This document shows positions 1-9,969 of a stretch of DNA of 64,000 bases, piece after piece. This DNA comes from an uncultured Rhodopila sp. (GTDB lineage Bacteria > Pseudomonadota > Alphaproteobacteria > Acetobacterales > Acetobacteraceae). The notes beneath the pieces are model-generated. The model made no database searches, had not been told where the DNA came from, and saw only the letters and a list, made by a program, of their open reading frames with translations. The stretch is from assembly GCF_903944925.1 (NCBI RefSeq), contig NZ_CAJATU010000141.1, positions 1 to 64,000 of the forward strand, read 5' to 3'. Every line of letters begins with the position of its first letter. Positions within the stretch are counted from its first letter, which is position 1. Both the position numbers and the translations under genes were made by a program.

Positions 1-1010
1 ATAGCTGTGAATTACATGGCTACGTTTATGGATGGTCCTGGGCGGTTTTTCCAAGAGTTCCGCCGGATTAAAGTAAGAGCAAGAGGGAAGCTCGGGCTAA
101 AGCGGCATCGTTGCGCCGATCGGAAAGCAACATCAGTGTAGCACCTTGGCTGCCGGAACTAAGGTCCAAAAGAGGCGCATGTAGTCGCGCGTCCTTTCCT
201 CCACGCCGTGTGGTATGCCGCCACCGCGGTCGATCTTTGACAAACTCGACCGGAGCTTGATCGCGGCCACTGTCTATTCGGCAACAATTGCGGCATTAAA
301 GGTGGAGGGGGGTTCGGTTGGCGGCCTCTCAAATGAGGGGGTCGACAAAGGGCTATGTTCTGGCGGAACCACTCCAAAAAACACCAAAATTCAGCACACA
401 CCAGCCAAAAAATGAGCAAGGCTGCCAGACCCAAAGCAACGCGGATATCGTCCTCGCGATCCGCCGCGTGGCGAACGAGGCGGAGGCTGGCCGCCACCAA
501 AGCCAATAGTCGGCGTTCCCGATACAAATCTTGGCGATGAGAAAAGTCCGAGATGGACATTCCTCGCTCAATGGAAAAACAGTGGAGCTACTCCGGCGCT
601 GGTCGCACACTTTGAAGTTTATTGTCCATATTCTATCCAGGCAGCCAGTGACCCAACCAAATTGCCGGCATTTGGATCGACTGCACACCTCGATTCCTTC
701 TTGGGACCCAAGCAGGAAGCTGACGCAGGGGGATGCTATTGTGACGCAACCCATATGAATGCGGCGGCATCCGGGAATATCCACATCTACATGATAGCCA
801 GCGCGGTTTATCGGGATGCTTTGAAAGGTTCCCGCACTCATGTTAAGGAAACCTGCAAAGAAATTGCGCCCTACTCCAAAGCCTGGGATGTTCCGAGTGA
901 ACGGACCGTAGTGGCGATCAACAATTGCGAGGCACGAGACTGTACGGATGATTACTGAGCCGACTATCAAGATCAGATATTAAAGCTGAAATAGCTGTTT
1001 TGTTATCTGC
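1..1010. other. AT-richer stretch without a convincing gene
   Basis: This stretch is visibly less GC-rich than the rest of the window and no reading frame has a recognisable domain. The best candidate is a minus-strand frame (about 560 down to 159) whose first 65 codons encode a charged N-terminus, a hydrophobic helix and a Trp/Phe-rich end, but the rest is low-complexity Pro/Arg sequence, so it is probably not a whole gene. It lies directly against the cut end of the TPR-family gene, which suggests it came in by insertion or rearrangement. No transposase or terminal repeats were recognised. Confidence 0.4.
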
Positions 1011-1529
1011 CTACTCCATGAACGCGCCGGGGGCTTCCCGCAGGCGGCCGGCCCGGAAGCGCCGATCGGCTTCCCGCCGGGCGGCCTCGAACGCCTCGCC
1101 CTCGTTGGTCCGCCGCCCGAGTTCCTGCCGCGCGGCCTCGATCCAGTTGTCCAGCCAGGGGATCAGGTCGTCCGCGACGATGCCCTCGCCGCCGAGCCGC
1201 TCCACGATCGCGCGGACGGCGGCTTCCGGGATGCCCTGCGCGGCTGCACGCTGGAACGCGCCGCCGGTGCGGGCCAGGGCCAGGAGCTGCTGTAGCATCC
1301 CGGTGTGCGCGCCCTGAACCGCCTCGATCCGTTCCAGCACGGCGGCGTTGGCTGCCGCGATGGCCTTGACCAGAGACAGTTGCTCGCCCTGCCAGATCCG
1401 CTCGAACCCGGCGTCGTCCTTCAGCCGGAAGGCGGCACCGCGGACGAACAGGTCGAACCAAGAGGCGGGAAAGCCGCTGCCGTCAAACGCCCGGACGAAC
1501 GCCGCCGGCAACGGACCACCCGGTGGCAA
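1011..1529 (-). pseudogene. Truncated TPR-family hypothetical protein (N-terminal part only)
   Basis: The 172-codon frame carries the N-terminal helical part of a protein I associate, from memory, with larger tetratricopeptide-repeat proteins of Rhodospirillales: a FERIWQGEQL segment near residue 43, an AIVERLGGEGI segment near residue 108, and a charged helix EAARREADRRFRAGRL near the end. In those proteins the helix runs on into an Ala/Glu/Arg-rich repeat region. Here a TAG follows immediately after GAFME and the downstream DNA is unrelated and AT-richer. The likely reading is a gene cut off at its 3' side. The relationship is recalled, not searched, so a naturally short protein remains possible. 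Confidence 0.45.
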
Positions 1530-1838
1530 TACGCCAAGGCCTGGCGTTCACCGCCAATGGCAACGGAGTACCGCACGCAGGCACCAATGAGGCCGGACGG
1601 ACTTGGGCGCTCCAGGCCGTGCCGGCATGGATTGCGGCGCTTCCGCCCGTGCGGTGACCTTATCCGCCGCGTCGGGATCGAACACGCCGGGCGCTTTCAG
1701 GACCACATGCAATGCGTCCCGGGTCTCGTAGCTAAGCAACCGGCGGAGGGCAGGCGGCCGGCGCGCCATGTCCGGGAAACAAACCTCCCCGGAGCGCGAC
1801 CACGCGTGCCGGCGACCGCCGTCGCCAGGGACGATCGC

Positions 1839-2894
1839 TTATGCCTTCAGCAAGACAGCCGGAATGCGCCGGCCGGGCCGCTCGATCCACCGGTAGGTCA
1901 GCTCCGACATCGGCAAAAGCACCGCCACAAATACCGCTAGATGGGTCCAGTGGCCGCCGGGAACCGGGACCCGCTGAATCAAATTCATTAGCGGCGCGTG
2001 CAGCAGGTAGATCGAGAACGACACGCGCCCCAGCCAGACCGTCCCGCGTGACGCCAGCGCCCGGGCGACCGGTCCCAACTCCGGCGACAACGCAAGGATC
2101 AGCGCCGCCGCCGACAGGACGACAGCGACAGGGCTCACCAGCGCGACCCCGGCGGCCATGCCGGCGGTCGCCACCAGCGAGGCCGGGGCAGCCAAACTCG
2201 GCCGCAACCGCGGCGACAGAAAACCCAGCGCCATGCCGAGATGAAAACCCGCAAGGCCGCGCAGCACCGCGCCCTGCCCCGATGTCGCGCCATCGAAGTG
2301 CTGCAGCACGTAGAATTCCGCGGCGGCCAGGCCGATCGCGGCGACGATCGTCACCCAAACTCTGCCCCCGGCGAACAGCCGCGCCACGAACGGAAACAGG
2401 GTGTAGCACAGCATCTCGATCCCCAGCGACCAGCTTGGCGGGTTCCACGGCGTCAGACCGGGTAGGAACGGCTGCAGCAGCAGCGCCTCGACCCAGAACG
2501 ACTTCCAATCGTGCTCGAACCCGCTTCGATGCAGCAGAACGGCGGCAAAAGTCAGTCCGCCGAACGTCGCAAGCACAACCAGATGCAGCGGGTAAATGCG
2601 GCAGACCCGGCGCAGCCAGAACAGCGGCGCCCGGTTCAGCCGCAACGGCCCGTACACGCAGGCGAGGATGAAACCGCTGAGGACGAAGAAGATGTCCACC
2701 GCCGCCTGGCCCAGCCAGAACACCGCTGCGATGCCGGCGGCCGTGCCCGGAAACCAGATGGGTTGAACATGACACAAGACGACCCAGACCGATGCGACTC
2801 CGCGCAGCGCGGTCAATGGCAGGTTTTCACGCTGGCCGGACAATGACATCACCATCTTGTGGCGGCTGCCGACGGAGGCCGCAAGCCGGATCAT
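1839..2894 (-). CDS. Acyltransferase family 3 membrane protein (OafA/YrhL type)
   Basis: Integral membrane O-acyltransferase of about 340-350 residues with around ten hydrophobic helices. It shows the family signature near the N-terminus ([16 protein letters not shown], in which the first Arg and the His are typical), then [10 protein letters not shown], the [10 protein letters not shown] segment, and a C-terminal SFSIYLLH helix followed by ERPGRR. The family transfers acyl groups, usually acetyl, to sugars of exported polysaccharides or lipids; the substrate cannot be told here. Three start codons are possible: ATG at 2894, or ATG at 2855 or 2849, the latter two nearer the usual family N-terminus. 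None has a strong Shine-Dalgarno. There is no polysaccharide cluster next to it, so it stands alone. Confidence 0.88.
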   Translation of the reverse strand: MIRLAASVGSRHKMVMSLSGQRENLPLTALRGVASVWVVLCHVQPIWFPGTAAGIAAVFWLGQAAVDIFFVLSGFILACVYGPLRLNRAPLFWLRRVCRIYPLHLVVLATFGGLTFAAVLLHRSGFEHDWKSFWVEALLLQPFLPGLTPWNPPSWSLGIEMLCYTLFPFVARLFAGGRVWVTIVAAIGLAAAEFYVLQHFDGATSGQGAVLRGLAGFHLGMALGFLSPRLRPSLAAPASLVATAGMAAGVALVSPVAVVLSAAALILALSPELGPVARALASRGTVWLGRVSFSIYLLHAPLMNLIQRVPVPGGHWTHLAVFVAVLLPMSELTYRWIERPGRRIPAVLLKA

Positions 2895-3117
2895 GGCGCG
2901 AACGCCGGCTCCGCTTCACCTCAGCGGTTTTGCCAGCAGCCCGGAACAGTTCCGACAAGACAGCCGACAACCAGAAAGCACAAGCAAACGTGCCAGGCCC
3001 GATCGGCCGAACCGGCTTCCCAACCGCCGCGCGGTATGGCAACCAAATACGCCGTCCGGCACAACAACTCGACCGTCGTTCTTGTTACGCCCGTCACCGC
3101 ACGCAAAGGCAAATTCC

Positions 3118-3441
3118 ATGCGGATCAGCAAACTCGTTATCCTCGGCGCCGTCGCCGCCCTGCTCGCGCTACCCGCTTCGGCGCAGACGCCGCAGACGAC
3201 GCCGTCCAAACCCCCGGCCGGCACCACCGCGGCCAAACCCGCCGCCGCGGCCCCGCTGGTGGACATCAACTCCGCCTCGGCGGACGACCTGGACAAGCTG
3301 CCCGGCATCGGCAAATCGCGCGCGGATGCGATCATCAAGGGCCGCCCCTACAAGGGCAAGGACGACCTGGTGAACAAGAAGATCCTGACCCCGGGGGTCT
3401 ATAACGGCATCAAGAACAAGATCATCGCCAAGCAAGCCTAG
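3118..3441 (+). CDS. ComEA-like secreted helix-hairpin-helix protein
   Basis: Small 107-residue protein. Residues 1-22 form a signal peptide (hydrophobic [16 protein letters not shown] followed by AQ). A Pro/Ala/Thr linker follows to about residue 42, then a ComEA-type helix-hairpin-helix: [21 protein letters not shown], with LPGIG as the hairpin, and a second half ending in [10 protein letters not shown]. Such domains bind DNA backbones non-specifically; in the periplasm they can help take up DNA, but many alphaproteobacterial single-domain versions have no proven role. The ATG at 3118 was chosen because it begins the signal peptide. It precedes the glutaminyl cyclase gene by 75 bases on the same strand. 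Confidence 0.85.
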   Translation: MRISKLVILGAVAALLALPASAQTPQTTPSKPPAGTTAAKPAAAAPLVDINSASADDLDKLPGIGKSRADAIIKGRPYKGKDDLVNKKILTPGVYNGIKNKIIAKQA

Positions 3442-3516
3442 CCGAATCGCACCGGTAGTTGCCGAACCCGTCCTCCGGCGGCAAAATCCCGCCTTCCCAG
3501 CAGGAGCACGGCGGCA

Positions 3517-4335
3517 ATGACAGCGCGGACTATCACGACGGCGGCGGCCCTGGTCGCCGGGATTGCGGCGGCGTTGCCACACCCGGTGCGCGCCGCGGTT
3601 CCGGAATACAGCTTCACCGTCGTGAAAACCTACCCGCACGACCCCGCCGCCTTCACCGAGGGATTGCTGTTCCAGAACGGTTTTCTTTACGAAAGCACCG
3701 GCCTGGAAGGACGTTCGTCCATACGCAGGGAAAAACTGGAGACCGGAAAGGTCCTGCAGGAATACGATCTTGATCCGAAATACTTCGGTGAAGGCATAGT
3801 CATCTGGAACGCCAAACTCATCGGCCTCACCTACACCACCCAGATCGGGTTTGTCTACGATGCCGAAACGTTCAAGCCGCTGTCGGACTTTCATTACAAG
3901 GGTGAAGGCTGGGCGCTGACCAAGGACGACACCCGCCTTTACATGAGCGACGGCACCAGCGACCTCCGCATCCTAAACCCCGAAACCCTCGACCAGATCG
4001 GCAGCATCCATGTCACGTGCGACGGGCGGCCGGTGCAGAACATCAACGAACTCGAATGGGTCAAGGGAGAAATCTTCGCCAATATCTGGAAGATTCCCCT
4101 GATCGCCCGCATCGATCCGAAAACCGGCGCGGTCACCGGACTGATCGACGGCAGCAGACTGTTCGCCCTCGCCGCATCTAAAGGCCGCACCATCGACGTC
4201 CTCAACGGCATCGCCTATGACGCCGCAGCCGATCGGCTTTTTGTTACGGGAAAGTTGTGGCCGAAATTGTTCCAGATCAGGCTGTCGCGCCGCCCCGGCG
4301 GGAAGGACCTATGTAGCACGATTCCTGACCGCTGA
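3517..4335 (+). CDS. Glutaminyl-peptide cyclotransferase, plant/bacterial beta-propeller type
   Basis: The 272-residue protein begins with a signal peptide ending near residue 26 (VRA-AVPEY), so it acts in the periplasm. The rest matches the five-bladed propeller glutamine cyclotransferase family: PHDPAAFTEGLLF near residue 40, the FGEGI and LTYTTQIGFVYD segments, NELEWVKGEIFANIW, and LNGIAYDAAADRLFVTGKLWP near the C-terminus. The family converts N-terminal glutamine to pyroglutamate, protecting exported proteins from aminopeptidases. The acidic and aromatic pocket residues lie in these conserved stretches. The 3' end overlaps the convergent MFS transporter gene by 27 bases. Physiological substrates are unknown. 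Confidence 0.9.
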   Translation: MTARTITTAAALVAGIAAALPHPVRAAVPEYSFTVVKTYPHDPAAFTEGLLFQNGFLYESTGLEGRSSIRREKLETGKVLQEYDLDPKYFGEGIVIWNAKLIGLTYTTQIGFVYDAETFKPLSDFHYKGEGWALTKDDTRLYMSDGTSDLRILNPETLDQIGSIHVTCDGRPVQNINELEWVKGEIFANIWKIPLIARIDPKTGAVTGLIDGSRLFALAASKGRTIDVLNGIAYDAAADRLFVTGKLWPKLFQIRLSRRPGGKDLCSTIPDR

Positions 4336-5469
4336 GGCATCAAGAACCGCAGTCCGCGCCAACGGTGCCACCAGCAGCACTGCTGACCCGCCAACCGCCG
4401 CCATCGCCAGGAACACCAATCCGCCGTATCGCGCATACAGCCAGCCCGACAGCACCATCATCAGCCCCGACGGTGCGCCATACCCCAGCGCCGAGTGCAG
4501 CGCCTGCCCGGTCGCCGCCCGCTCCGCCGGCACGAACCGGCTGAGCACAAGCATCGCCGACAGATGCTGCATGGCAAACGTCGCCGCATGGAGTATCTGC
4601 ACCACGACCAGAACCGGCAGCGGCGGCCCGAATGCCGTCACCGTCCACCGCACCACCGACATTGCGGCCGCGCAGGCGGTCAGCCCGGCGGGTCCGAGCC
4701 GATCCACCAGGCGTCCGCCGCGGGTGAACAGCAGGATCTCGGCGATGATCCCCTCGGCGATCAGTAGCCCGATCACCGTGTCGCTGATCCCCTGCGACCG
4801 CCAGAACAAAGCGGCGAAGCCGTAGTAAGCGGCATGTGCGCCCTGGATCAAAGCGGTGCAGCCGATAGCCAGGAGAAAGGCGGGGTTACGCAGCAACCTC
4901 AGCCCGGCAAAGGCCCGGGGTGGCGCCGGAAGGGCCGATGCCTCTGGCAGGAACACGCCCAGCACCGCGGCCGCCCCGTATCCCGCCGCCTGCAGCCAAG
5001 GCACCAGCCACGACCCGGCCCGGCTAAGCAGCCAGCCCGCCACGGCCGTGGCGATCATGAAGGTCGCCGAACCGGCGGCGCGCACCGGCCCGTACTCCAA
5101 CCGCCGTTCGCCCGCCAAAGCCAGCGCCAGCGAGTCCGCCAGCGGCCCGATCGCGCTCGCCGCCAACCCCTGCCCCGCGGCGATCAGCAGCAGCGGCAGG
5201 AACCCGCTGGCCAGGACGAACGACAGCCCAAGCCCGGACGCGACCATGGCGGCCACAACCAGCACCGGCCGCCGCCGCCCGATATGATCAGCCACCGTGC
5301 CCCAGCCCGGCCCCGCCAGCACCCGGAACAGCGCCGCCGCCCCCAGCACCTGGCCGATGGCGGCGGGCGACAGGCCCGCATCGGCGAACCACAGCGGCAT
5401 GAAGGCATTGATCGCATTGGCGGCGAAGACCGCGCCCATGAACGCGGCGACCCGCGCCGCCGCCGGCAT
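4309..5469 (-). CDS. MFS transporter, HcaT/PPP-like
   Basis: A 386-residue major-facilitator protein with about twelve hydrophobic helices. The cytoplasmic loop between helices 2 and 3 carries the usual glycine and basic pattern (WGTVADHIGRRR, near residues 56-67). Overall architecture and length fit the PPP / MFS_1-like subfamily that includes E. coli HcaT (3-phenylpropionate), though substrate cannot be inferred from sequence. The ATG at 5469 is only 7 bases from the sufE stop codon, so sufE and this gene probably share a transcript. The 3' end overlaps the convergent cyclotransferase gene. Confidence 0.87.
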   Translation of the reverse strand: MPAAARVAAFMGAVFAANAINAFMPLWFADAGLSPAAIGQVLGAAALFRVLAGPGWGTVADHIGRRRPVLVVAAMVASGLGLSFVLASGFLPLLLIAAGQGLAASAIGPLADSLALALAGERRLEYGPVRAAGSATFMIATAVAGWLLSRAGSWLVPWLQAAGYGAAAVLGVFLPEASALPAPPRAFAGLRLLRNPAFLLAIGCTALIQGAHAAYYGFAALFWRSQGISDTVIGLLIAEGIIAEILLFTRGGRLVDRLGPAGLTACAAAMSVVRWTVTAFGPPLPVLVVVQILHAATFAMQHLSAMLVLSRFVPAERAATGQALHSALGYGAPSGLMMVLSGWLYARYGGLVFLAMAAVGGSAVLLVAPLARTAVLDASAVRNRAT

Positions 5470-5476
5470 GGCGGGA

Positions 5477-5923
5477 TCAGCCGGCGCGTTGCAGCGCTGC
5501 GACTTCCCTGACCTTGCGCGCCATCGAGGCGATGCCGTTGCCGCGGTTGGTGGACAGAGCCTCTAACAAGCCCAGGTCCTTCAGGAACACCGGATCGGTT
5601 GCCAGGATTTCCTCGGGAGGCCGACCTGAGTATACCCGTAGCAGCAGCGCGATCAGGCCGGAGACGATCGCCGCGTCCGACAGCCCGGCGAAATACAGCG
5701 AGCCGTCGCGCAGCACCGCTTCCATCCACACGCGGCTCTGGCAGCCCGGCACGCGGTGCGCGTCGTTCGCCCACTCATCCGGGAACGGCGGCAGCTTGCG
5801 CCCCATGCCGATGATGAACTCGTAGCGCTCCATCCAATCATCGAACATGTCGAGTTCCTCGCCGATGGCCGCGATCGCCTCGGCGGCGGTGAGTTCTTCC
5901 GGCTTCACGAATGGATCGGTCAT
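5477..5923 (-). CDS. sufE: SufE family Fe-S cluster assembly sulfur acceptor
   Basis: The 148-residue protein matches SufE/CsdE in length and motifs: an N-terminal helix ending in FDDWMERYEFIIGMGRKLP, then the sulfur-accepting cysteine in VPGCQSRVW near residue 64, and the glycine/arginine helix RVYSGRPPEEI. SufE takes persulfide from the cysteine desulfurase SufS and delivers it to the SufBCD scaffold. The ATG at 5923 is preferred over upstream codons because the family N-terminus begins close to it. No other suf genes are near; it pairs only with the MFS gene downstream, so it may be the housekeeping stand-alone copy. Confidence 0.92.
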   Translation of the reverse strand: MTDPFVKPEELTAAEAIAAIGEELDMFDDWMERYEFIIGMGRKLPPFPDEWANDAHRVPGCQSRVWMEAVLRDGSLYFAGLSDAAIVSGLIALLLRVYSGRPPEEILATDPVFLKDLGLLEALSTNRGNGIASMARKVREVAALQRAG

Positions 5924-5972
5924 AGCTTCGATGTGCGGGGCTATGCGACGGAGGTCAAGGACGGATCGCGGG

Positions 5973-6356
5973 TCAGCCCGCCGGAACGGTGTGCAGCCGC
6001 ACCCAGGCGGTGAACTCATCATCCGGCAGTTCCCCGGCCGCCATCGCGAGCGTCATGACCACCGCCTCCGCGTCGCCGACGGTAAACCGGCAGCCGTTAA
6101 GGCGCAGGAACACTTCAAGCGCGACGAAGGCGGTGCGCTTGTTGCCGTCGATGAAAGGATGGTTCTTGGCGATCCCCAGCGCGTAGACCGCCGCCAGTTC
6201 AGCGATATCCGGTTCGCCGTAGCCGGCCCGGTTCAGCGGCCGGGCCAGCGCGCTGTCGAGCAAACCGGCGTCACGGAGGCCTGTCGAGCCCCCGTGCTCC
6301 GCCAGTTGTTCGTCATGGATCGCGAGAATAAGCTGCGGCGACAGCCAGACGGTCAC
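5973..6356 (-). CDS. doc: Doc-type Fic-fold toxin (death on curing)
   Basis: The 127-residue protein contains the Fic/Doc catalytic motif HPFIDGNKRTA near residues 66-76, with His, Asp, Gly, Asn, Lys and Arg in their expected places. The N-terminal WLSPQLILAIHDEQLAEHGG and the GLRDAGLLDSAL stretch are typical of the Doc subfamily. Doc phosphorylates and inactivates elongation factor EF-Tu. Its start overlaps the stop of the AbrB-type antitoxin gene by 4 bases (ATGA), the classic coupled arrangement. No frame damage is visible, so the module looks intact. Confidence 0.93.
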   Translation of the reverse strand: MTVWLSPQLILAIHDEQLAEHGGSTGLRDAGLLDSALARPLNRAGYGEPDIAELAAVYALGIAKNHPFIDGNKRTAFVALEVFLRLNGCRFTVGDAEAVVMTLAMAAGELPDDEFTAWVRLHTVPAG

Positions 6357-6577
6357 TTCGCCAGTTCGCGCAGCACCGCCCGGCGTTCCTTCATGACACT
6401 GCGCGCGACATCCATCTGCGCGCCGAACTCAGGGTCCGCGACGGTCAGCCGCACGCCATCCGGCTGCTCCACGGCGTAGAGCGTATCGCCCTTCACCATG
6501 CCCAGCTTGGCCAGCAGTTCCCTTGGAAGGATAACGCCCACGGAATTTCCGATCTGTGTCAGTTTCAGAGTCTGCAT
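6353..6577 (-). CDS. AbrB/MazE-type antitoxin, partner of Doc
   Basis: The 74-residue protein has an N-terminal SpoVT/AbrB swapped-hairpin DNA-binding domain (TLKLTQIGNSVGVILPRELL, then GDTLYAVEQ) and a C-terminal helix (DVARSVMKERRAVLREL) of the kind that covers the toxin active site. It should neutralise the Doc protein encoded immediately downstream and repress its own promoter. Doc is more often paired with Phd, but AbrB-Doc pairs are also known. The RBS is GGAGGG just upstream of the ATG. Confidence 0.9.
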   Translation of the reverse strand: MQTLKLTQIGNSVGVILPRELLAKLGMVKGDTLYAVEQPDGVRLTVADPEFGAQMDVARSVMKERRAVLRELAK

Positions 6578-6603
6578 GGCATGCCCTCCTGGCTTGCCCA
6601 GCG

Positions 6604-6620
6604 GTTATAACACACGTTAG
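6604..6620 (-). promoter_or_regulatory. Possible promoter/operator of the AbrB-Doc module
   Basis: About 30 bases upstream of the antitoxin start lies the inverted repeat TAAC-acac-GTTA, overlapping TTATAA, which would serve as the -10 element on the minus strand. Autoregulation by the AbrB-type antitoxin at such a site is expected from the family. The repeat is short, so this is a modest inference. Confidence 0.35.
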
Positions 6621-6629
6621 ACGCCCGCG

Positions 6630-7952
6630 CTATAGGATAAACCGGCTGAGGTCGCCCTTCTGCGCCAGCGGGGCCACTTTCTCAGCCACATATGCGGCAT
6701 CGACGACGAAGGTCTCGCCCGCCCGGTCGGTCGCGGTGAAGCTGATATCCTCCAGCAGCCGCTCCAGCACGGTGTGCAGCCGCCGCGCCCCGATATTCTC
6801 CACCCGATCATTGATATCCGACGCCAGATCGGCCAGCGCATCAACCGCGTCGTCGCGGAAGTCAAGCGTGACCTTCTCGGTGCCAAGCAGCGCCGCGTAT
6901 TGCTTCAGCAGCGAGTGCTCCGGCTCCGTCAGAATGCGCCGCAAGTCAGCCCGGGTCAGCGGCAGCAACTCCACCCGTATCGGCAGGCGACCCTGCAGTT
7001 CCGGCAGCAGGTCCGACGGCTTCGCCAGATGGAAGGCACCCGAGGCGATGAACAGGATGTGGTCCGTCTTCACCAGCCCGTACTTGGTGTTGACGGTGGT
7101 GCCCTCGATCAGCGGCAGCAGGTCGCGCTGCACCCCTTCGCGGCTGACATCGCCGCCGCGGAAGCCGCCTTCCGAGGTGCGGGCGCAGATCTTGTCGATC
7201 TCGTCGAGGAAGACGATGCCGTTGTTCTCGGCATGCGACACCGCGTCCTTGGTCAGTTGCTCATTATCCAGCAGCCGATCGGCTTCCTCGGCTTCGAGGA
7301 TGCGGCGGGCGGACTCGACGGTCATGCGGCGCTTTTGCAGCGGCCGATTGCCCATCAACCCCTTCATCATCTCGCTCAGGTTGATCACCTGCCCCGGCGG
7401 CATGCCCGGCATATCGAGCTGACCGATGGGGGAACTGCCGGGATCGGACACCGCGATGTCGATCTCTTTCTGCTCGAACTCGCCGTTGCGCAGCATGCGG
7501 CGGAATTTGGAGCGGGTGTCGGCGGCGGCTTCGTCGCCGACAAGGGCGGATATCAAGCGTTCCTCAGCCGCGGTCTCGGCCTTGGCCTGGACGTTCTTGC
7601 GGCTGGTCTCGCGCAGCATGTTCAGGCTGGCGTCCACGAGGTCGCGCACGATGCTTTCGACGTCGCGGCCGACATAGCCGACTTCGGTGAACTTGGTCGC
7701 CTCCACCTTCAGGAACGGCGCCTGCGCCAGCTTGGCCAGCCGCCGGGCGATCTCGGTCTTGCCGCAGCCGGTGGGGCCAATCATGAGGATGTTTTTCGGG
7801 ACGACTTCCTCGCGCAGGCCCTCGGGGAGCTGCTGGCGCCGCCAGCGATTGCGCAGCGCAATCGCGACGGCCCGCTTGGCGTCGTCCTGGCCGACGATAA
7901 AGCGGTCGAGTTCCGAGACGATCTCTCTCGGGGAGTATGTGGGGACTTCCAT
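6630..7952 (-). CDS. hslU: HslU, ATPase subunit of the HslUV protease
   Basis: The 440-residue AAA+ unfoldase has its Walker A at residues 59-66 (GPTGCGKT), Walker B in VFLDEIDKI near residue 250, the pore-loop GYVGRDVES near residue 90, and a C-terminus ending in SRFIL, the tail that docks into HslV. Length and motif order match HslU/ClpY. HslU unfolds substrates with ATP and feeds them to HslV in the cytoplasm. Its ATG follows the hslV stop codon with no gap, so the two are cotranslated. The pair is usually heat-shock controlled, although no clear heat-shock sigma-factor promoter was picked out here. Confidence 0.97.
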   Translation of the reverse strand: MEVPTYSPREIVSELDRFIVGQDDAKRAVAIALRNRWRRQQLPEGLREEVVPKNILMIGPTGCGKTEIARRLAKLAQAPFLKVEATKFTEVGYVGRDVESIVRDLVDASLNMLRETSRKNVQAKAETAAEERLISALVGDEAAADTRSKFRRMLRNGEFEQKEIDIAVSDPGSSPIGQLDMPGMPPGQVINLSEMMKGLMGNRPLQKRRMTVESARRILEAEEADRLLDNEQLTKDAVSHAENNGIVFLDEIDKICARTSEGGFRGGDVSREGVQRDLLPLIEGTTVNTKYGLVKTDHILFIASGAFHLAKPSDLLPELQGRLPIRVELLPLTRADLRRILTEPEHSLLKQYAALLGTEKVTLDFRDDAVDALADLASDINDRVENIGARRLHTVLERLLEDISFTATDRAGETFVVDAAYVAEKVAPLAQKGDLSRFIL

Positions 7953-8519
7953 CTAGAGCGTCTCGATGATGATGTTGCCGTTGGTGTAGACGCAGATGTC
8001 GGAGGCGATTTTCATCGACCGCCGGGCGATTTCCTCGGACGACAGGTCGGGGACCGTCATCAGCGCGCGGGCCGCGGCCAGGGCGTAGTTGCCGCCGGAG
8101 CCGATGCCGATGACGCCGTCCTCCGGCTCCAGCACATCGCCGTTGCCGGTCAGGGTGAAGCTGCGGTCCTTGTCGGCCACCGCCATCAGCGCTTCCAGCC
8201 GGCGCAGATAGCGGTCGGTGCGCCAGTCCTTGGCCAGCTCCACGCAGGCGCGTTCGAGTTGGTTGGGATAGCGCTCCAGCTTGCTTTCCAGGCGCTCCAG
8301 CAGGGTGAAGGCGTCGGCGGTGGCGCCGGCAAAGCCGGAGATCACCGTGCCGCCCGCGCCGATACGGCGGACCTTGCGGGCGTTACCCTTGACGATGGTC
8401 TGGCCCATACTGACCTGGCCGTCGCCGGCCATTGTGACTTTGCCATCCCGCCTGACGCACAGGATGGTGGTGCCGTGCCATCCGATCGGATCAGCGGCGG
8501 CGGTTGTGAGGTTCTGCAT
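7953..8519 (-). CDS. hslV: HslV, proteolytic subunit of the HslUV protease
   Basis: The 188-residue N-terminal-threonine hydrolase has the mature start [12 protein letters not shown] at residues 17-28; Thr17 would be the nucleophile after removal of a 16-residue propeptide, a feature found in many alphaproteobacterial HslV proteins but not in the E. coli one. [10 protein letters not shown], the [17 protein letters not shown] segment and the [16 protein letters not shown] glycine loop are all present. It forms the double hexamer that degrades substrates delivered by HslU, encoded immediately downstream. The upstream 243-base gap separates it from a divergent glycosyltransferase gene. Confidence 0.97.
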   Translation of the reverse strand: MQNLTTAAADPIGWHGTTILCVRRDGKVTMAGDGQVSMGQTIVKGNARKVRRIGAGGTVISGFAGATADAFTLLERLESKLERYPNQLERACVELAKDWRTDRYLRRLEALMAVADKDRSFTLTGNGDVLEPEDGVIGIGSGGNYALAAARALMTVPDLSSEEIARRSMKIASDICVYTNGNIIIETL

Positions 8520-8762
8520 GACGGTCCTACATGGCGATCAATCAGACTCCGGGCAAGGGCGGCGTTTCGGTTGCGTGGCAGCGGACGAATTTGACGCGCT
8601 GCGCGGCCGGCTGGAGCTCCGCATGATAGCGCGACTGCAACCATACCGAGGAAAATGTGATCTCGCATACGGAAGCGTGACCACCGGAGCGGCGGATGAC
8701 TCGTTTCCTCCGGCTTATACCTCGGCTCGAAATCGGTACTCGCCCCTGAATGAAGGACCACC

Positions 8763-9899
8763 ATGAGGCGCATCCTGTTCGTAAAGCTCGGGCATTTTTC
8801 CTACACCAACGACGAGGTCATGACCCAGCTCGCCAAGACCTTCCCCGGCCATGACCTGATTGTCGCCGACGTCAAGGATCTGGTAAAACGAGACTATTTC
8901 ACCCTCGGCTATAACGTGCTGACCGAGGTGGCGACGTTCGGGCCGTCCGTGCTGAAAAACCGCGGCGACCTGCACGCGTTCTTCTTCCGCACGCCGTTCA
9001 TGTTCCGTCGCCTCAACGAATTGCTGGTCGAGACGTATGCCGCGATGGCGCCCGAGCTGGACTTCGTGATCCAGACCCAGGGGCTTTTCAATGCGCGCAT
9101 CCCCGGCGCTCCGTTCTTCATCTATACGGATTACACATTCCTCAGCAATCTCGACTTCCCCGGCCACGACAAGCGGCAATTTCGTTCCGAAAAGGCCATG
9201 CGTTACGAAGCCGATCTGTATCGCAGCGCGGACGCGATTGCGGTGACGGGGAGTCATGTGGAGCGGACACTGGTGCGGCAATACGGCTGCGATCCGGCCC
9301 GGGTGCGGACGGTGCATATCGGCGCCAACGTCGTTGTCCGTCCGGTGTCCACCGAGTTGTCGCGCTATGCTGCCAAGCACGTGGTATTTGTCGGCGTGGA
9401 GTGGGAACGCAAGGGCGGCCCGGCGCTGGTGGAGGGCTTCCGCCGCGCCCAGCGGGCTCATCCGGACGCCAGGCTGACGATCGTTGGCTGCTCGCCCGAT
9501 GTATCCGGTCCCGGCATTGTCGTGGCGGGCCTGTTCCCCCGTGCGCAGATGCCGCCGTTCTTCGAGGCCGCATCCGTCTTCTGCACGCCCAGCCTGATCG
9601 AGCCGCTGGGGATCGCCGCGGTCGAGGCCTCGCTGTACCGCCTGCCCGTGGTCGCCACGCAGATCGACGGCTTCATGGAGACGGTGGTGGACGGCGAAAC
9701 CGGCCTGCTGGTGCCGGTAAACGATCCGGACGCGATCGCCTCGGCGCTCGGCCGGCTGTTCGCGGACCCGGACCTGGGACGCCGCATGGGCAATGCCGGC
9801 TTCGAGCGCAACCACGATCGCTTCAACTGGGACGAAGTCGGCAAGCGCCTGCGCGCCATGGCGGAGGGCATCGCGCCGCGTCTGCGGCAGGCGGCCTGA
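8763..9899 (+). CDS. Glycosyltransferase family 4 (GT-B fold)
   Basis: The 378-residue retaining GT-B glycosyltransferase shows the C-terminal nucleotide-sugar site: [19 protein letters not shown] near residue 204, then the E-x7-E motif in [20 protein letters not shown] near residue 281, and [19 protein letters not shown]. The N-terminal half is divergent, with no signal peptide or membrane helix, so it is cytoplasmic. Donor and acceptor are not evident. The gene ends 70 bases before gshB on the same strand; whether this is functional or accidental cannot be told. Confidence 0.88.
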   Translation: MRRILFVKLGHFSYTNDEVMTQLAKTFPGHDLIVADVKDLVKRDYFTLGYNVLTEVATFGPSVLKNRGDLHAFFFRTPFMFRRLNELLVETYAAMAPELDFVIQTQGLFNARIPGAPFFIYTDYTFLSNLDFPGHDKRQFRSEKAMRYEADLYRSADAIAVTGSHVERTLVRQYGCDPARVRTVHIGANVVVRPVSTELSRYAAKHVVFVGVEWERKGGPALVEGFRRAQRAHPDARLTIVGCSPDVSGPGIVVAGLFPRAQMPPFFEAASVFCTPSLIEPLGIAAVEASLYRLPVVATQIDGFMETVVDGETGLLVPVNDPDAIASALGRLFADPDLGRRMGNAGFERNHDRFNWDEVGKRLRAMAEGIAPRLRQAA

Positions 9900-9969
9900 A
9901 CGCTGGCCTTCCCCTTGGCGTGTTCAAGCCGTATGGACAAGGCCTCACAGGCCGGACAGGGGACGTTGC

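Noticed and set aside
159-560. Minus-strand frame with a hydrophobic helix
   Set aside because: Half of it is low-complexity Pro/Arg sequence and no domain, good RBS or neighbour supports it; mentioned only within the region entry.
1548-1769. Short minus-strand frame with LSYETRDALHVVLKAPG
   Set aside because: The first half looks coding-like but no family, start context or operon supports it; it may be a shadow frame.
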